64,000 nt of DNA from Isoetes taiwanensis (lineage: Eukaryota; Streptophyta; Lycopodiopsida; Isoetales; Isoetaceae), in contig JAJEKV010000130.1 in assembly GCA_021234155.1 (NCBI GenBank), positions 1,377,455-1,441,454 on the forward strand. The letters run 5' to 3'. Numbering within the stretch: the first letter of the stretch is position 1; each line of letters starts with the position of its first letter. This document shows, one piece after another, positions 23,507 to 35,797 of this stretch. The notes below the pieces were generated by a model, which was not told the origin of the DNA, made no database searches, and saw nothing but the letters and a program-made list of their open reading frames with translations. The position numbers and the translations under genes were made by a program.

Positions 23507-24294
23507 GTTCTCGATTTCGTTGATCTTTCTATTTGCGGCGAAGTGGTATAAGAAACTGGCCAAGAATCTTCTTTGTTTCTTGATATATTTGTGCCCAACA
23601 GTACGCGTTTGCATACTAGCATGAATACACCGCTTGATGCCAAAAGTGGAAGCCGGCTATGTTGGAGCCGGGCCGTTCGTTCGAGAGATGGTATTTTCTA
23701 CTGTTGAATAAGATTTCAAACATTTCGGCTTTTGTGGCTTCGAATCATATATGCATCTCACTTTTGATAAGCCGCTATCAATGAACGAAAGTGATGATGG
23801 CAATGCACAAAAGGACTTTTTCCTTAGTCCATAGATTTTTGGTAAAACATTTGGTTGCTTCTATAGATCGGGCGATTAAGACCTCTCATCATTCATCTAT
23901 TCACTATTTCAAGGTAATTAATCGTAAGACTAATCTATTGCATTCATTACATATTCGTCCGGCCTTTTGAGACCATTTTTGTGTGCATATGTGCGAGCTT
24001 TAGGAATTTGCACTCCAACCAGGCAAACGAAGAGGAGGTATAATCTCGGCTCTATATTTTGTAAGGAACTTGAATGGAGGTATTGTGTGATCCATCGAAA
24101 CTTTAGCTTCGCTTTGCATTTTCGAATGAGCTTGGATGCCTTATTTTTACTTGATTTGTTTTGCATAAACTTTGTGAGTAGGGCTTCATTACCTAAGCAC
24201 TTAAGTCATCTTTTTCCATAGCCCAAAGAAAAAGCAGCCCAAAGAGGCACCATGGATTTTGTTTCTCACAAGAAGTTTTGAAGCAATTATAGAT
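23507..24294 (+). repeat. direct duplication copy B
   Basis: This is the second copy of 21889-22678, matching from agttctcgatttcgttgatc to agttttgaagcaattataga. It has the same exon-like pieces, but with many changes at CTG and CAG (for example agctgctatc to agccgctatc, and gactggcaga to gatcgggcga) that break the frames. Away from these words the two copies agree closely. Confidence 0.8.
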
Positions 24295-24990
24295 TTCTTT
24301 GTATGTTTTAAATCTTCTTTGATTTATGGGAATCAATTTGCTTAATGATGTTGACGGGATGGGTTGTCACAGAAGGGTACAAAACCAACAAGGAATTTGG
24401 GCCGCCATTAAAGACCCACTATCCATGTCTCAATAAGGCTCCAATGCAGTTTCATGGTTCAATGGAGGTAAGTGTCAGATCCTTGAATAACATTTAGATG
24501 TCCACATAGTGCATGTATAGGTGTTTTTATTCAAGGCTTATCATGTTTCTTTGCCCTTTATTGACCTTCGCAATACACCTTTTGTACATCGGGAACTTGA
24601 AAATCCTAAGCCAAGTTGGTGATTATGAGCTTACCCAATTTCTATTAAAATATAAAATAGTATGCCAAACGCCGCAAAATGAGCTTTAAATCGAGCGACA
24701 GATGATCCTAGAGTTCTTTGGATTATGTTCTTCATGATGGGGATCTATTGAGGCTTACGAACATATATTTTATAGTTTTAGATTGCACCAAAAATATTTT
24801 CTATTTGTGTATAGCAGAATTGTTTTGTTTAATATTTGGTTAAAGGCAATTTGTTGATATAACTGGCAATTGTTAAACCAAGAACGAAACATGTTTTTTT
24901 ACGAGTTTGTTCGTACTTTAATGGTGATATTTGTTCTCTATTGCACCTACAGCATATATTGCCATAAATGCAATCCACACGTCCAATAAT
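24295..24990. other. Helitron 3' internal region, no gene
   Basis: The stretch runs between copy B and the Helitron terminus. It is AT-rich with no notable open frame. It may include intron or 3' flank sequence of the captured gene. Confidence 0.4.
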
Positions 24991-25019
24991 GCCCGGCATC
25001 GCCGGGCACACGTTTCTAG
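24991..25019 (+). mobile_element. Helitron 3' terminus (element to the left)
   Basis: GCCCGGC-ATC-GCCGGGC forms a perfect 7-base-pair hairpin with a 3-base loop; eight bases later comes CTAG, followed by T. This is the diagnostic 3' end of plant Helitrons, which insert between A and T. The element must extend leftwards over the duplicated exon segments. I could not find a matching 5' end upstream, so its length is unknown. Confidence 0.85.
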
Positions 25020-25757
25020 TTCATTATTAAAATCATATTCAACATAAGCATCAGCCAGAAAAATGTTAAGAGAAAAAGTATGCATATGGCCTTCACCTAC
25101 AACAAATAAATAGATGAAAGCATTTGAAAGTCTAACAACAGAAAATGCAAGAAAGGAAAATTAACTTCACCTCAAATGTCTCTTTGGATGTTATATTTCC
25201 GAAATGCATATAATGTATAGAGAATAGACATTTTTGAATAATGGAGCCCTTGCTCAATAAAGGACACAATACCACTCTTCAATTGCTGAAAAGGCATCGC
25301 GAACATGGCAAAGTGGAAACCATCCGAAACAATTGGTGGCTCTGGCTATGGTCGATGTACATTCAAGCACAAATTTTACTTTGTTTTATTTTTCTATGTA
25401 CGTCCAAGATTGATGTTGTCTATTTCTGTTCTCATATGAGTAACCAGGCAATGATTAATTCATGTTCTATTATATGTCAATAAGCACACATGATTCAAGC
25501 ACTACTAGACTATTCTTTGTAGGTTACAGGATAACCTGGCCTGCAAGGAAATCAATTTTCAGTTAAAATAGGATGCTCTTTTAACTATAATCTTATTCCA
25601 AGCTCTCTAAGCTATTGGTTTTACATATTTGTTTATGGTTTTATAACTTCAGCATGTGCCTTAGCTTTCTAGAGGCATTAATAGATCCAATCACAGAAAA
25701 CCAAGGTTTCTATGTATCTCTTCCTTTGCTTATATTTTTGAAGTTATTTTTGTCGAA
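25020..25757. other. AT-rich spacer between two Helitrons
   Basis: No gene, repeat or terminus is recognised. The 25241-25483 plus frame (80 codons) has no family resemblance. This may be host flank sequence. Confidence 0.4.
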
Positions 25758-25900
25758 TCTTCTTTATATTATAATGTTATGCCGTAAGTAGTGCATCGAG
25801 CCCTAATTTGAATGGCCGAGATCATCTGGATGCATCCGAAAGCCTAGATTTATTGCACGACTTACCAACACTGTGATTGGTCATGCTTCGATCTCTTAAG

Positions 25901-26080
25901 GGGAAAGGGTAAATGAAAAGGGGGAAAAGGAAAAGGGAAGTGGAAAGAGAGAATGTGAAGGGCAAAAAGGCATGGGGAAAAGGAAAAAGGGTAAAAGGAA
26001 AAGGGTGGGGATAAGAGAAGAGAAAGAGGCATGGAAAACGAAAAAGAGAAAGGAAACCTGGGAAAAGGGCACGAGGGAAG
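25901..26080 (+). repeat. polypurine array, left part
   Basis: This is an almost pure G/A stretch built from AAAGGG, GGGAAAA and GGCATGGGGAAAAGG words. It resumes at 35798 after the CACTA element. The open frames over it on either strand are composition artefacts. Confidence 0.85.
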
Positions 26081-26640
26081 CACTACTACAGAACGGGCTA
26101 TTAGCGACGTCGTTAGCGACGTCACATTGACGTATTAGAGACGTCCGACGTCGCATGAGGACGTCTTGCAAATGTTGCACGGACGTTGCAAATGACGTCG
26201 CCTAGGATTCGTCGCAGGGCGACGTCACGTCGCAGGTGAAACGTCATGTTTGCGACGTCTGGGACGTCGCTGTGACGTTGTTAATACGTCGCTAGGACGT
26301 TCTAATCTCGTTCTATTTACGTTACCCATGAAACGTTGTTTTCGACGTGCGTGCAACATATTTGCAACGTCCAGAACGTCCTTCACACGTCGTCGTAATG
26401 TCTTTAAGACGTCTTCAAGACGTTGTTAATACGTCGCTAGGACGTTCTAATCTCGTTCTATTTACGTTACCCATGAAACGTTGTTTTCGACGTGCGTGCA
26501 ACATATTTGCAACGTCCATAACATCCTTCACACGTCGTCGTAACGTCTTTAAGACGTTGTTCTTTACGTTACAAACACGTTGTTTTGACGTTTCAAATGG
26601 CATTTTCATTGTGACATCGTATTTAGCATGTTTTTGTTGC
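26081..26640. repeat. CACTA left terminal and subterminal repeats
   Basis: CACTACTACAG is followed by about thirty ACGTC/GACGT/ACGTT words in both orientations. A segment of about 95 bases starting cgttgttaatacgtcgctag occurs twice (about 26275 and 26423), a tandem duplication with a period near 148. In En/Spm such motifs bind the TNPA-type protein and are CG-methylation targets. Confidence 0.8.
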
Positions 26641-26816
26641 GACGTGTAACAATTTTAATAAAAAAAAAATGTAAGAAGCTTGAAAGTCATTTTCTTAAGA
26701 ATATTGAATAAGAAGAAACAAAAATAGAATAAAATAGAGTATATATTTATGTGTCATGAAACAAGAAGAGTAAGAAAAAATCGTGTCAAAAAGAAGTCAC
26801 TATGTGATGCCTATAT

Positions 26817-28990
26817 CTAATCATCTGGAACATCACACTCACCATCAGAACTATCATAGCGATCATTCTCTGTTGATGCATCATCATCATCATCATCATC
26901 TGCTGTACGATTGTCAGTGTTATCATCATCATGATCCCTATCCTCATCAGTATCATCCTCATCATCCTCATCCTGGAATTGATCTTGCAAAGCAGCAGAT
27001 GATTGACCTTGGTGATGCATTACATCATCAGCAAGGGCCCCATCTAGTTCTCGAATGGCTTCCTAGAATTTTTATAATCATTAAATTAAAGTTCATCTAG
27101 AAAGATACAAATATGAAAATAACACATATAATAATAAACCACATAAATAAATAAAATATTTACTTACATTAGGATTCACTCTTGGCAAAGTACCACCATT
27201 TTCACTTAGCCTTCGAAATAGCTCAGTAGCTCCAAACTCACTTGCCACGTTGATGTGTTCATTGTTGGGTTTAAAACCATAAATTGTCTCCTATATCAAG
27301 TATCACGGCAATATATAAATAGGACAATTTCAACTACAAATATAATATGCAAATAAATACTTACGAATCTGAAGATAAATGAAGATCTACCACCAGAACC
27401 CAAATGAGAGGGACGACGAGTACTACCAGTTGCTTTTTCCGTTCGGCTTGAATGTTTTCTATCTGGATCCTTGGCCCGTTGCAATGCAATCTATAGCATT
27501 ATATGGAAGGAAGTTAGATTATTGGTATATAGCAAAAAATGTATTAAAATTACTAGTTATACCTTGAAGTCGCTTGCGCTTATATTTTGAGGTACGGGTA
27601 TCTTTGACCAGTCAAGGAAAGTCTTTTTGTCTTTCTTTATCTTTCGAATAATATACTCTCTTCATATACAACAACCATTAGTAAAAAAAACTAAAATAAG
27701 CAAAAAAAGAAACTAATGAATAAAATTTGGTTACCTCCTCCTCCTAAGGTGACCACCCATCATGGAAGTTATTTGTTTCCAATTAAAATGTTTGTATTTT
27801 CTTATAGCCGGATATTGTTGGCGTAGCGTTTCACGCACATCTTCAATCTCTCGAGGGTTGTAACCGCCAGGCCATTCTCCATCAAGGGAAAAAATGTTTG
27901 AGATCTTTACGTCAACCAAGTTATACAACCGGTTGTAGAATAACTTCCCCCACTCATTGTGGTCAGGGATATTTTCACTACATAAACAAAAAAAAAAGTA
28001 TATGAAAAGTGCATCAACTTTATTCTAACTAAGTTTAAAACTTACTCAGTAAACTTAGGGCCATCCTTCAATTTGTTTGGTGCAGTCTTAACCACCATCT
28101 CTTCCTTATCTCGAACCTCCCGCCTCTTCTGACGATGTGGGTTGTCATTCCTTGGTAGTGCTCTTTTTGATTTACTCCTAATAAAAGAGACAGAAAACAT
28201 CCTTAGAAAATATTAGTGGTAAAGAATATGCTATTCAAATTCAAAAAAAAAAGTAAATCGATAATGCACTATGCATCATAGATTTTTAAGAATGAAGAGA
28301 AAAAGACTAACAAAAAAAATCTTTCATAAAATTGCATGCATTAAAAACAACATAAATAAAATGAATGCTAAGTAAACTCTTACTGCCTAAAGTCTTTTTC
28401 AAGATTCCTTGGGACATGCAAGTGCGAGCTATCCCTCCTACGACTGCCTCTTTCATGTATACTAGCATCGCTGCTACGCCTTGAAGCATCAAATCCTTGA
28501 TTTTGTGGTTGAGAAGCCAAAACATATGCCACAACTTGACTTATCATCTCAGGAGTGAGTGTGGCCAAACAAGCAGGTGGTTGATTGCTTTGTACTGGTG
28601 CTGGTTGATTGCCTTGAAGTGGTGGCTCATTGCCTTCTGGTAGTGGTTGATTGCTTAAAGGTGTTTCTTGATGCCCTGGAAAGTGCATTCTAAAATTTGT
28701 AAAATATGTTACAACACAAATAAATAGCTTAAAAGAATATCATAAAAAACCTGGAGTATGGTCCTCCGATCGATCACTCCTTACTCTCCTAACTGGAGCA
28801 TCGCTTTGAGGTAGTGCTTGATTTCTTTGAGGTCTTGCGTGGCCCCCTAAATTTATATTCCACAATTTTTAAGTATAACAAAAAAGTGGCTAGCAAGAAA
28901 TTCATAAATAAACCTAGAGTATTGTCATCAGATCTATTGTTGCTTGGAGACGGTCTTCTTGAGCTCCCTTTTTGATGTTCTAGACATAAA
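26817..28990 (-). CDS. CACTA Transposase_24 (Ptta/En/Spm) type gene, multi-exon
   Basis: Minus-strand exons can be followed leftwards. A Pro/Gln-rich N-terminal part (28380-28688) reads TPEMISQVVAYVLASQPQNQ and then a Ser/Arg-rich stretch. A basic exon lies near 28050-28170. Another exon (27731-27960) carries YNPREIEDVRETLRQQYPAI and WKQITSMM. A core exon (27365-27489) carries KATGSTRRPSHLGSGGRSSF, which matches the N-R-x-x-x-x-x-H-x-x-G-S-x-S-F signature of Transposase_24. The C-terminus (26817-27020) is very acidic, with DDDDDDD and DEDDEDDTDE runs, ending CDVPDD and a stop. Exons are flanked by AT-rich introns with plausible GT/AG borders. In En/Spm the partner of TNP2 binds the subterminal repeats, the likely role here. 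Exact exon borders and the start are uncertain. Confidence 0.65.
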
Positions 28991-29369
28991 CGAGCATTTT
29001 AACAAAATAATTTTAACAATTTCATGACATGATATGCGAGTAAAATAAAATAAACATAAACATGAATACCACGTTGGTGACGAGCTCCAGCAGCTTGAGC
29101 TTCAAGTGGAAAGAGAAGAGACCATAGGAATGACCCTAAACCTGCTGAGACATGCATGCGTGAAGTTAAAATGCACAAAGAAAGCAACTAAATATTTTGT
29201 GTAAGGTTCATACCAAAGACGAGCATCCCCATAATAACACTCCATAATGAACAATGATTGGAGCCGTAGAGTATCGAACCCGCTACAAGCAACACAATGA
29301 AGCCGCCCATCTAATTTACAAGGAATGCTTGATGTAAAAACAGAAAAGATGCCTTGCAAAGGAATACAA
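28991..29369 (-). other. possible 5' exons of the second CACTA gene
   Basis: A minus frame around 29078-29150 contains LEAQAAGARHQRG and is followed by a possible donor. It may be an upstream exon or leader of the Transposase_24-type gene. I see no domain. Confidence 0.3.
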
Positions 29370-31614
29370 ATTCAATATTATATCAGAATATAATGAGTAA
29401 AGAGAATATTAAAGAGAATATTATATCAGAAGGGTTTGCTCTCTGCTTCAATTCTGTGTCAGATACAGAAGTTGGACTTTTCTTACCTTTGTAAATTGAA
29501 TTGGGAACTACAAAATATTGCTTAATACAAGAATTGGCCTCCTTCTCAAAAGACAGTACCTTGAACTCCAAACTGAATCTAAGGCCAATCGAGAACAATT
29601 AGCTTGTTATATGTAGACTGACCTGTTTACAGGGAGGGCTTCACATCCAAATCCACAAATCAGGAAAACCTATTTTCCTTATGGAAAGAAGTAAAGGGCA
29701 TGAATATTAAAAGTGAAAGGCATGCAGGCAGAAGACTTAGATTTAGTATCATGCCGTGCTGCAGTGGAATCGGTGGCCACAGCTTGCTGGTACTCCTCCC
29801 AGAGTTTACCGTAGTGGCTATAGATGCAGATGTTGGTTTGAGAAATCTGGACCTTCTTCTTGGTCTTGAAAACAGGGTAAACTATACTGCATTGCAAGTC
29901 TTAAATGGTGAATGCAGAAGGGACCAGGCACTTATTCGAGATAAGAGATGGACGAACTTTGAGCTTGGTTTTTTCGCAGAAGGGGGTGGGTCGTCAAAAT
30001 CAATCAAAGCAGTGGCTGGGATCGACAAGCATGGATTGGCTGGGATGGACAAGCATGGATTCGACAGCCATTCGGAAAAGGTAACCAGAGGTTCGGCTAT
30101 GGCAGGAAATGAAAGCAAGAGCTTGGTCTGTTCAGAATGGGCCTGTTCAGAAACCGTGAATGGGTCTGTTACTTTTGGGCTATCTTGGGAAATCGGTGCT
30201 TCTATCTTCGTAAACGGGATAGTTTTCATCCAACAAAAATCGGCCCAGCTCAAACAAATCGGTGACAGACCCAAAACAAATCGGTGACAGCTCAAACAAC
30301 ATTCTGCATATTCAAGAATACCTTTGGTGGTGCTTTGGAGGTTTGTCCAGTAGCTCCAGGTAAATCGAGAATGGCTTCTGGCCCTGTAATGAAATACACG
30401 CATACAAGCTCGAACCAGAATAGTTACAGTAAAAAAGTTTAGAAGAAACAGTTTGAAACTTACAAACAGTGCACTATATTGCAGAGAAGAGGTCGGAGAG
30501 GAGGACAGTCCGTCGGAGTAGCGGCGACGAGGCCCCAAACAATCTTCCCGCTTCTTTTAGAACCTACAATCTGTTCTTTCGTATTTTCGACCATTACAAA
30601 GGTGGAAACAAAGGTTATTTTCGACCTCATTTTTCGGTGCTATTAGAAGGTTGGTGCCCAAAGGTTGGTTAGTTATTAAAATATTAAACTAAGCAATGTT
30701 ATGTTATAAATATGACAATATTAAATATGGGCATGAATTTATGGGGCTTTCCTTTGTAATCTATGGAAGCTGGGGATTGCAGGCACGGATTTTTTGTCCC
30801 ACGGCTGCAACGGATTCATAGAAAGGATCGTGGTCAACACGGCAACGACCGTGGTAAAAAATGGTGTTACTGAAAATGGTGTTCAAACAATTAAATTATT
30901 GATTAATTTAAGTATTTCTAGAGAATATTCCCGTGTCATTCGTTTACGTGTTCGTGTTCCGTTTCCGTTTTTTGAAATTTATGGAGTCGTTGCGTTTCCT
31001 GTGGTCGTGTTCTGTAACTATGATCTGCACCCTTCATTATCTTCTCCATCTATCTTCTATCTCCGTTCAAATATCAACCCGAAATTACCAGAACCAACAT
31101 TGCAAAACATAGAAAATAAATTATGGCATACCTCTCGTACACAAAATGAGGCACACCTCTCATACCCGAAAAAAGCCCAAGATACATGGTTATTCTTATA
31201 CTTCTTGGTAAGAGTATACTAGGGGCGATTATAGATTATGGCTGAGATTGCTTTGCCTGGGGGGTGCAATCATCCCAAAATGCATGTGATTGTGCACAAG
31301 GTTATTGTTAAATATAAAATTGTTCCTAAAATTGCTAAATGTATTTTATTCTCCATGGTCAAGGGCATTCTCATAGTGTCAAACTTCTATATGATCTTTC
31401 TAGAACTTACCTAGATGCATGGGGTATGACGGGATGCATGGGGTATGAAAGTGACAATATCCTTGAATCAAGAACATATATCCTTCACAAATGCATACAC
31501 TACAATTGTTCATAAACACATACACTTCAACTAAAAGCATAGACTCCTATAAGAAAAAAAGCATCTGTGCAAATATTATTATCTTCTCCATCTATCTTCT
31601 ATCTCCGTCAAATA
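29370..31614. other. captured block inside the CACTA element
   Basis: The block lies between the 3' end of TNP2 and the 5' end of the second gene. It contains a MinD fragment (29808-29966, plus) and a 218-codon minus frame (29882-30538), which overlaps the MinD fragment antisense and is probably a shadow for part of its length. A frame at 30794-31222 has no family resemblance. A duplicated phrase, ttatcttctccatctatctt and onwards, occurs at about 31038-31078 and 31580-31620. CACTA elements are known to carry transduplicated host sequence between their genes. Confidence 0.5.
29808..29966 (+). pseudogene. minD: MinD fragment captured by CACTA
   Basis: Fifty-three codons read VVAIDADVGLRNLDLLLGLE, then NRVNYT, VLNGECRRDQALIRDKRW and NFEL. 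This is the segment just after the Walker A motif in plant plastid MinD, the ATPase that positions the plastid division ring, including the DxDxGLRNLD motif. The upstream P-loop (KGGVGKT) and everything after the NFEL region are absent, so the fragment cannot be functional. The flanking codons (an upstream Cys/Gly-rich piece and a downstream GIDKHGLAGMDKHG piece) do not look like MinD. It runs opposite to the transposon genes. The frame is open through 29700-30287, suggesting recent capture. Confidence 0.9.
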
Positions 31615-34600
31615 TCAACTATCATTTCCATCAGTGTCATAAGCTGATTCCGAGTTATCTCCTGCCAATCCATCAGTGTCTTCTACAGGCTCGTCCTCGG
31701 GCAAAGTTGCATGTTCAAAAGTATCAGAGGGTTCCTCATCGACTCTCATGCTTTCTTCCACTGTGACTCCTTGAAAAATACGACGAGACCTCGGTGAAGA
31801 TTGTATGACAAACCACCAATCACTATCACTCCGATCAGGCATGAAGAAAACCTGCAAAATAATTGTCATTTAGATTGCTATTTAGAAGCGAATCCATAGC
31901 ACTTGAACCAACCTGTTCACAATTCTCAGGAAAAACAAGTGTTTCAGAGCCACGATATAATTTTGTGGAGTTAATAGCAAAGAAACCACTGATGTCATTT
32001 CTTACAGTTGGTCTTGGGCCTCTAAGTTGCAGATCAAACCAATCGACATCAAACACAATGGTCTTAAAGTCACCACCGACATCAACTTCCATGATGGTTT
32101 TCAATGTGCCAACCCAGTCAACCTGTGCTTGAGCTCGATTACGATCTGCTACACTTGATTGGAACTCCATCTCAAATGATGTCATAATTCCACAATCAAA
32201 CGTCTTTCTGTTCTTGTCAACATTGTGTACTCGATAGTGGGTACCATTCCACCACATAGAGGAATAAGATTGGAACTGCACATAACAAGAAAATAAGTAA
32301 CTAGCTCCCATTGGTAAATGATATTTAGACGATGTAACTATATTTATACATACCTGCTTCATAACCCCTTGTGCATATGACCTTTCAACTGAGGTAACCA
32401 ATTCACCTTCATTAATCGCGTCATGCATTGCATTGCGTACCCAATCTTGTGTCATCCTATCTGGAAAGCATTCATATCCAACTGGAAATGGACCTCGTCG
32501 ATTTAATTGTCTCCACGATTTTCTTTTTTGCTCTCTTTCTTTCTTTTCATCCTCATATCGGGCAAGCCATTTCTCCATCTCCTTGGCATTGTAAAGCAAA
32601 AAATTATTTATTTTAGCTTGAGCTTCTGGAGTAAATACCTTCTGGATGCCATTACCCTCAGTCACGATACCCACATTCTTCTCCTCTTCTTCATCTTTCC
32701 ATAGTCGAGGAGCTCCTGGATGCAAGTCAATGATGAACTCTGTCATATAAAATAAAGATTCTCGTGCTAACCACCCTTCAGCCATGCTGCCCTCTGGACG
32801 TGCCCTCTGCCGCACCATATCTTTTAAGACCTTCATAAACCTTTCCACAAAGAACATCCACCTGGCATGGACGGTCCCTGCAAGTTCAATCTCTTCCACA
32901 AGATGCACTAAAAGATGAGGCTGGATGTCCAGAAAGCTTGTAGGAAATTCTTTCTCTAACAAACAACATGCCTCAACCATCTTCACCTTCATCTCGTCTA
33001 TCTCATGCCTTGGGATCTGCTTTTGTGAAATCCATCTACAAGATTTTTAGCAATAAATTTTAGAAATGGTTCATAGAATCACATAAGTAAAACAAATATA
33101 TGCAATTGCATTTACCTTATAACCTTTGATAGTGTACATATCGCTTCTAAAGGGCCTGTACTTAAAGCACCCCTCAAAGACAATGGCATAAAGAACTACA
33201 TATTGAACACAGTAAAAGGAAATGTCAAACATAATGCTTGTCATACATCATAATTAAAGAAATACTTACATGAAGAAGCTTGTGCCAATCGTGAGACTTG
33301 AGACCTGTAAGCTCCCCAGTGGATGAAAATGCTCCGTGTAAGGAGTGCATGAAACCAGTTGGGGTGCGAAGGATTTTGAGATCTTCAAGGACTCCCCTTT
33401 GATCAACCTTACTAAGAACCCAAGCCGCATTTGGAGCATAGCCTTCATTATCGAGCCATGCTTTCTTCTTTGTATTTGTCAACTTGAGATCCATCCTTGC
33501 ACTTGCCGTGTCTTTCTCACCAAATAAATGCCTCCATAAAGAGTTTCCCACATTCTTGAAAATGTGCATCGGATCAAGAAGGTGCTGAATCAAAAGGCCA
33601 GTCCAATACGGGAGTTCATAAAACACTGATTTCCTTCTCATCCCATGAATTTCCTTTCCATTTGCTTTATCCCAACGTTTGCCCCATCTCTGAATAGTTA
33701 ATCTTTTAGGGGGAGGTGTATTGTCCTGCTTGCCATTAAAATGTACACGATCTTGTCGAAGGGGATGTGTAAGCGGCAGATATTTTCTAAAACCCTCATA
33801 CACCACCTTATTTAGATGTGGAGAGCGACGAGAAGCTAGATTTTCTCCACATATCATGCATGCATTATGGCCCGATACAGTAAAACCTGAACACTCTGCT
33901 AGTCCAGGATAGTCATGCATAGTCCATAGTAGGATACCTCGAAGTGTAAAAGACTCCTCTTTATGTGCATCATAAACATGAATCCCCACGTTCCATAAGC
34001 TTAACAACTCATCCACCACGATCTTGAGGTATACATCCAAGTTGCTTGGTTTCTTTTTCCCAGGAATCAATAAGGACAATATGATATGCCCGCTCTTCAT
34101 TAGTAACCATGGAGGTATATTGTAGTTTACTAGCAATACAGGCCATGTAGACCATGATGTGGACTGCCTTCCAAAAGGGTTCACTCCATCGGTAGCCAAC
34201 CCCAAGCGAACATTGCGTGGTTCATTCCCAAATTCAGGCCATGTCTTATCTACATGCTTCCATGCAACACTATCACTTGGAAGTCGTATTATGTCATCAG
34301 TAGATGCATTTGTCGCTGTGAAGTCCATGAGGCTAGCTAATGATTTGCACCGAAACATCATCTTCAGCCTTGGAAGCAATGGGAAATGGCGAACCATCTT
34401 CTCAGGTACATTCTTACCTTGCATATCATTTTTGTACCTAGAGGCATTGCACACCATACAATGCGTAGTTTTGCTAAATGTTTCAGGAGGATAGAAGATC
34501 ATGCAATCATTTGGACATGCATGAATGCTCTTGTAACCAAGGCCAGTTGCCTGAATAATCTTCTTCACATCATCTCGATGATTGGGTAAACTATTCCCTT

Positions 34601-35516
34601 CTGGAAGGATCTTCTCGTGCAATAACCTACATAACCAATATGATAAATGACCAATTAATAATTGTTGCTAATACCATGAAGACAAGTCCAACATATAACG
34701 ATTATTGATAAGATAGTAAAGAAAAGCCCGTACTAATCAACAAACAAATTAGTTAAGTTGCATACCTTAAGAGGTCAGACACACTTGTGTTGCTCCATCC
34801 ATACTTCGTTTGTAAATTGAGAATTAACAAGCAAGCAGACAATCTTGATGTTTGAGAGCCTGGAAATAGATTTGTCTCTGCCTCCACCATCATGGGATCA
34901 TTACCATAATAGTCATGTGTCTGTCCTCCATCACCAACATCTTCCTCGTATTCTAAATCATCCAAATCGACATCGGGATTAAGAGCTTCTAACATATCCA
35001 TCATTGGGTCCTCGCCACGAAACTCTGAAGAAGAGGGAGCACCCTCTAGTGTTTCTTGTTCTTCTCTCATTGCACTTTCTAAAGCTTTCCTGTGCTTGGG
35101 GTTGAGAACCCGTGGGTCAGGTTGAATGACCTACAAGAGAAGGTAACATAAATTCTATGCTGTAACTAAAATCATACATAAACTAGAGTTTGGATAAGCA
35201 CCTCATGTCCAGCACGAGCATCCGATGTAGTTGGAGCTTCATGTCTTCCCCATTTAATGAGATGATCCGTGATGATTGATCTGAAGCGCCTCTTTTGACC
35301 CACACATCGTTTGCAATCACACATGATCTTATCGGTCTAGTATTCATAGAAAAAGTGATAGTTACTTTGGCATGAATGTACTAACTAAAAGCAATGAATT
35401 CTTACCGGTAAAAGGGGAATCTCATCTTGTGGCTCTCTTCTGCTAACATCCTCTATAATCCTCAAAGTACGTTGTACACGACGATCAGCACGAATCGGAG
35501 CAACGCTATCATCCAT
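31615..35516 (-). CDS. CACTA TNP2 transposase, multi-exon, nearly complete
   Basis: The start is placed at 35516 because MDDSVAPIRADRRVQRTLRI opens a 37-codon exon closed by a GTAAG donor at 35405. Next come an exon with a CDCKRC motif and HLIKWGR (transposase-associated type), an acidic exon (34766-35131), and a large exon (about 33269-34622) with ACPNDCMIFYP, LATDGVNPFG, YNIPPWLLMKSGHIILSLLI, WTMHDYPGL and HLLDPMHIFKNV, the TNP2 catalytic-domain signatures. A DUF4218-like exon (about 32354-33003) has KEFPTSFLDIQPHLLVHLVE, followed by a C-terminal exon with FKTIVFDVDWFDLQLRG and a last one ending at 31615. TNP2 cuts the terminal inverted repeats. I see no obvious inactivating break, though one small exon near 33125-33230 is uncertain. 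Confidence 0.85.
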
Positions 35517-35595
35517 TAATAGAAGGCTCTTCTAGGCGCAAGCCAAGCATACAAAAGAAAATAGGTCTCGGGTTTTTATTAGGGTTTTACTAAAA

Positions 35596-35797
35596 ATAAC
35601 GTATCAGACATGACGTCGCACATAAAACGTACACGACGTCGCACCTTCGACGTGACGTCGCATGTGTTACATTAGACGTTGACCATACAACGTGTCACGT
35701 CGCACATACAACGTGGCGTCGCATGGACTACGTCGGACGTTTCATATGCGACGTCGCGTTGTATAAACGACGTTACACGTTGCCTATACGACGTGGC
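35596..35797. repeat. CACTA right subterminal repeats, terminal repeat missing
   Basis: ACGTCGCACATAAAACGT, CGACGTGACGTCGCATG and similar words are packed upstream of the TNP2 start. The sequence then changes directly to polypurine DNA after acgtggcg, without the expected CTGTAGTAGTG. Confidence 0.75.

Larger units (their letters stand above)
26081..35797 (-). mobile_element. En/Spm (CACTA) transposon nested in a Helitron
   Basis: The left end begins CACTACTACAGAA, a CACTA terminal inverted repeat, followed by a dense field of ACGTCG-type subterminal repeats (26100-26600). Similar repeats reappear at 35596-35795. Between them, on the minus strand, lie a TNP2 gene (35516 to 31615) and a Transposase_24-type gene (about 28990 to 26817), the usual two-gene CACTA layout. 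The right terminal CACTA repeat is not visible: subterminal repeats run straight into polypurine DNA at about 35797, so the end is deleted or missing from the assembly. A block of captured sequence lies between the two genes. Confidence 0.85.

Noticed and set aside
29882..30538. 218-codon minus-strand frame in the CACTA element as a real protein
   Set aside because: It overlaps the MinD fragment antisense and has no recognisable domain; part of it is a shadow frame.
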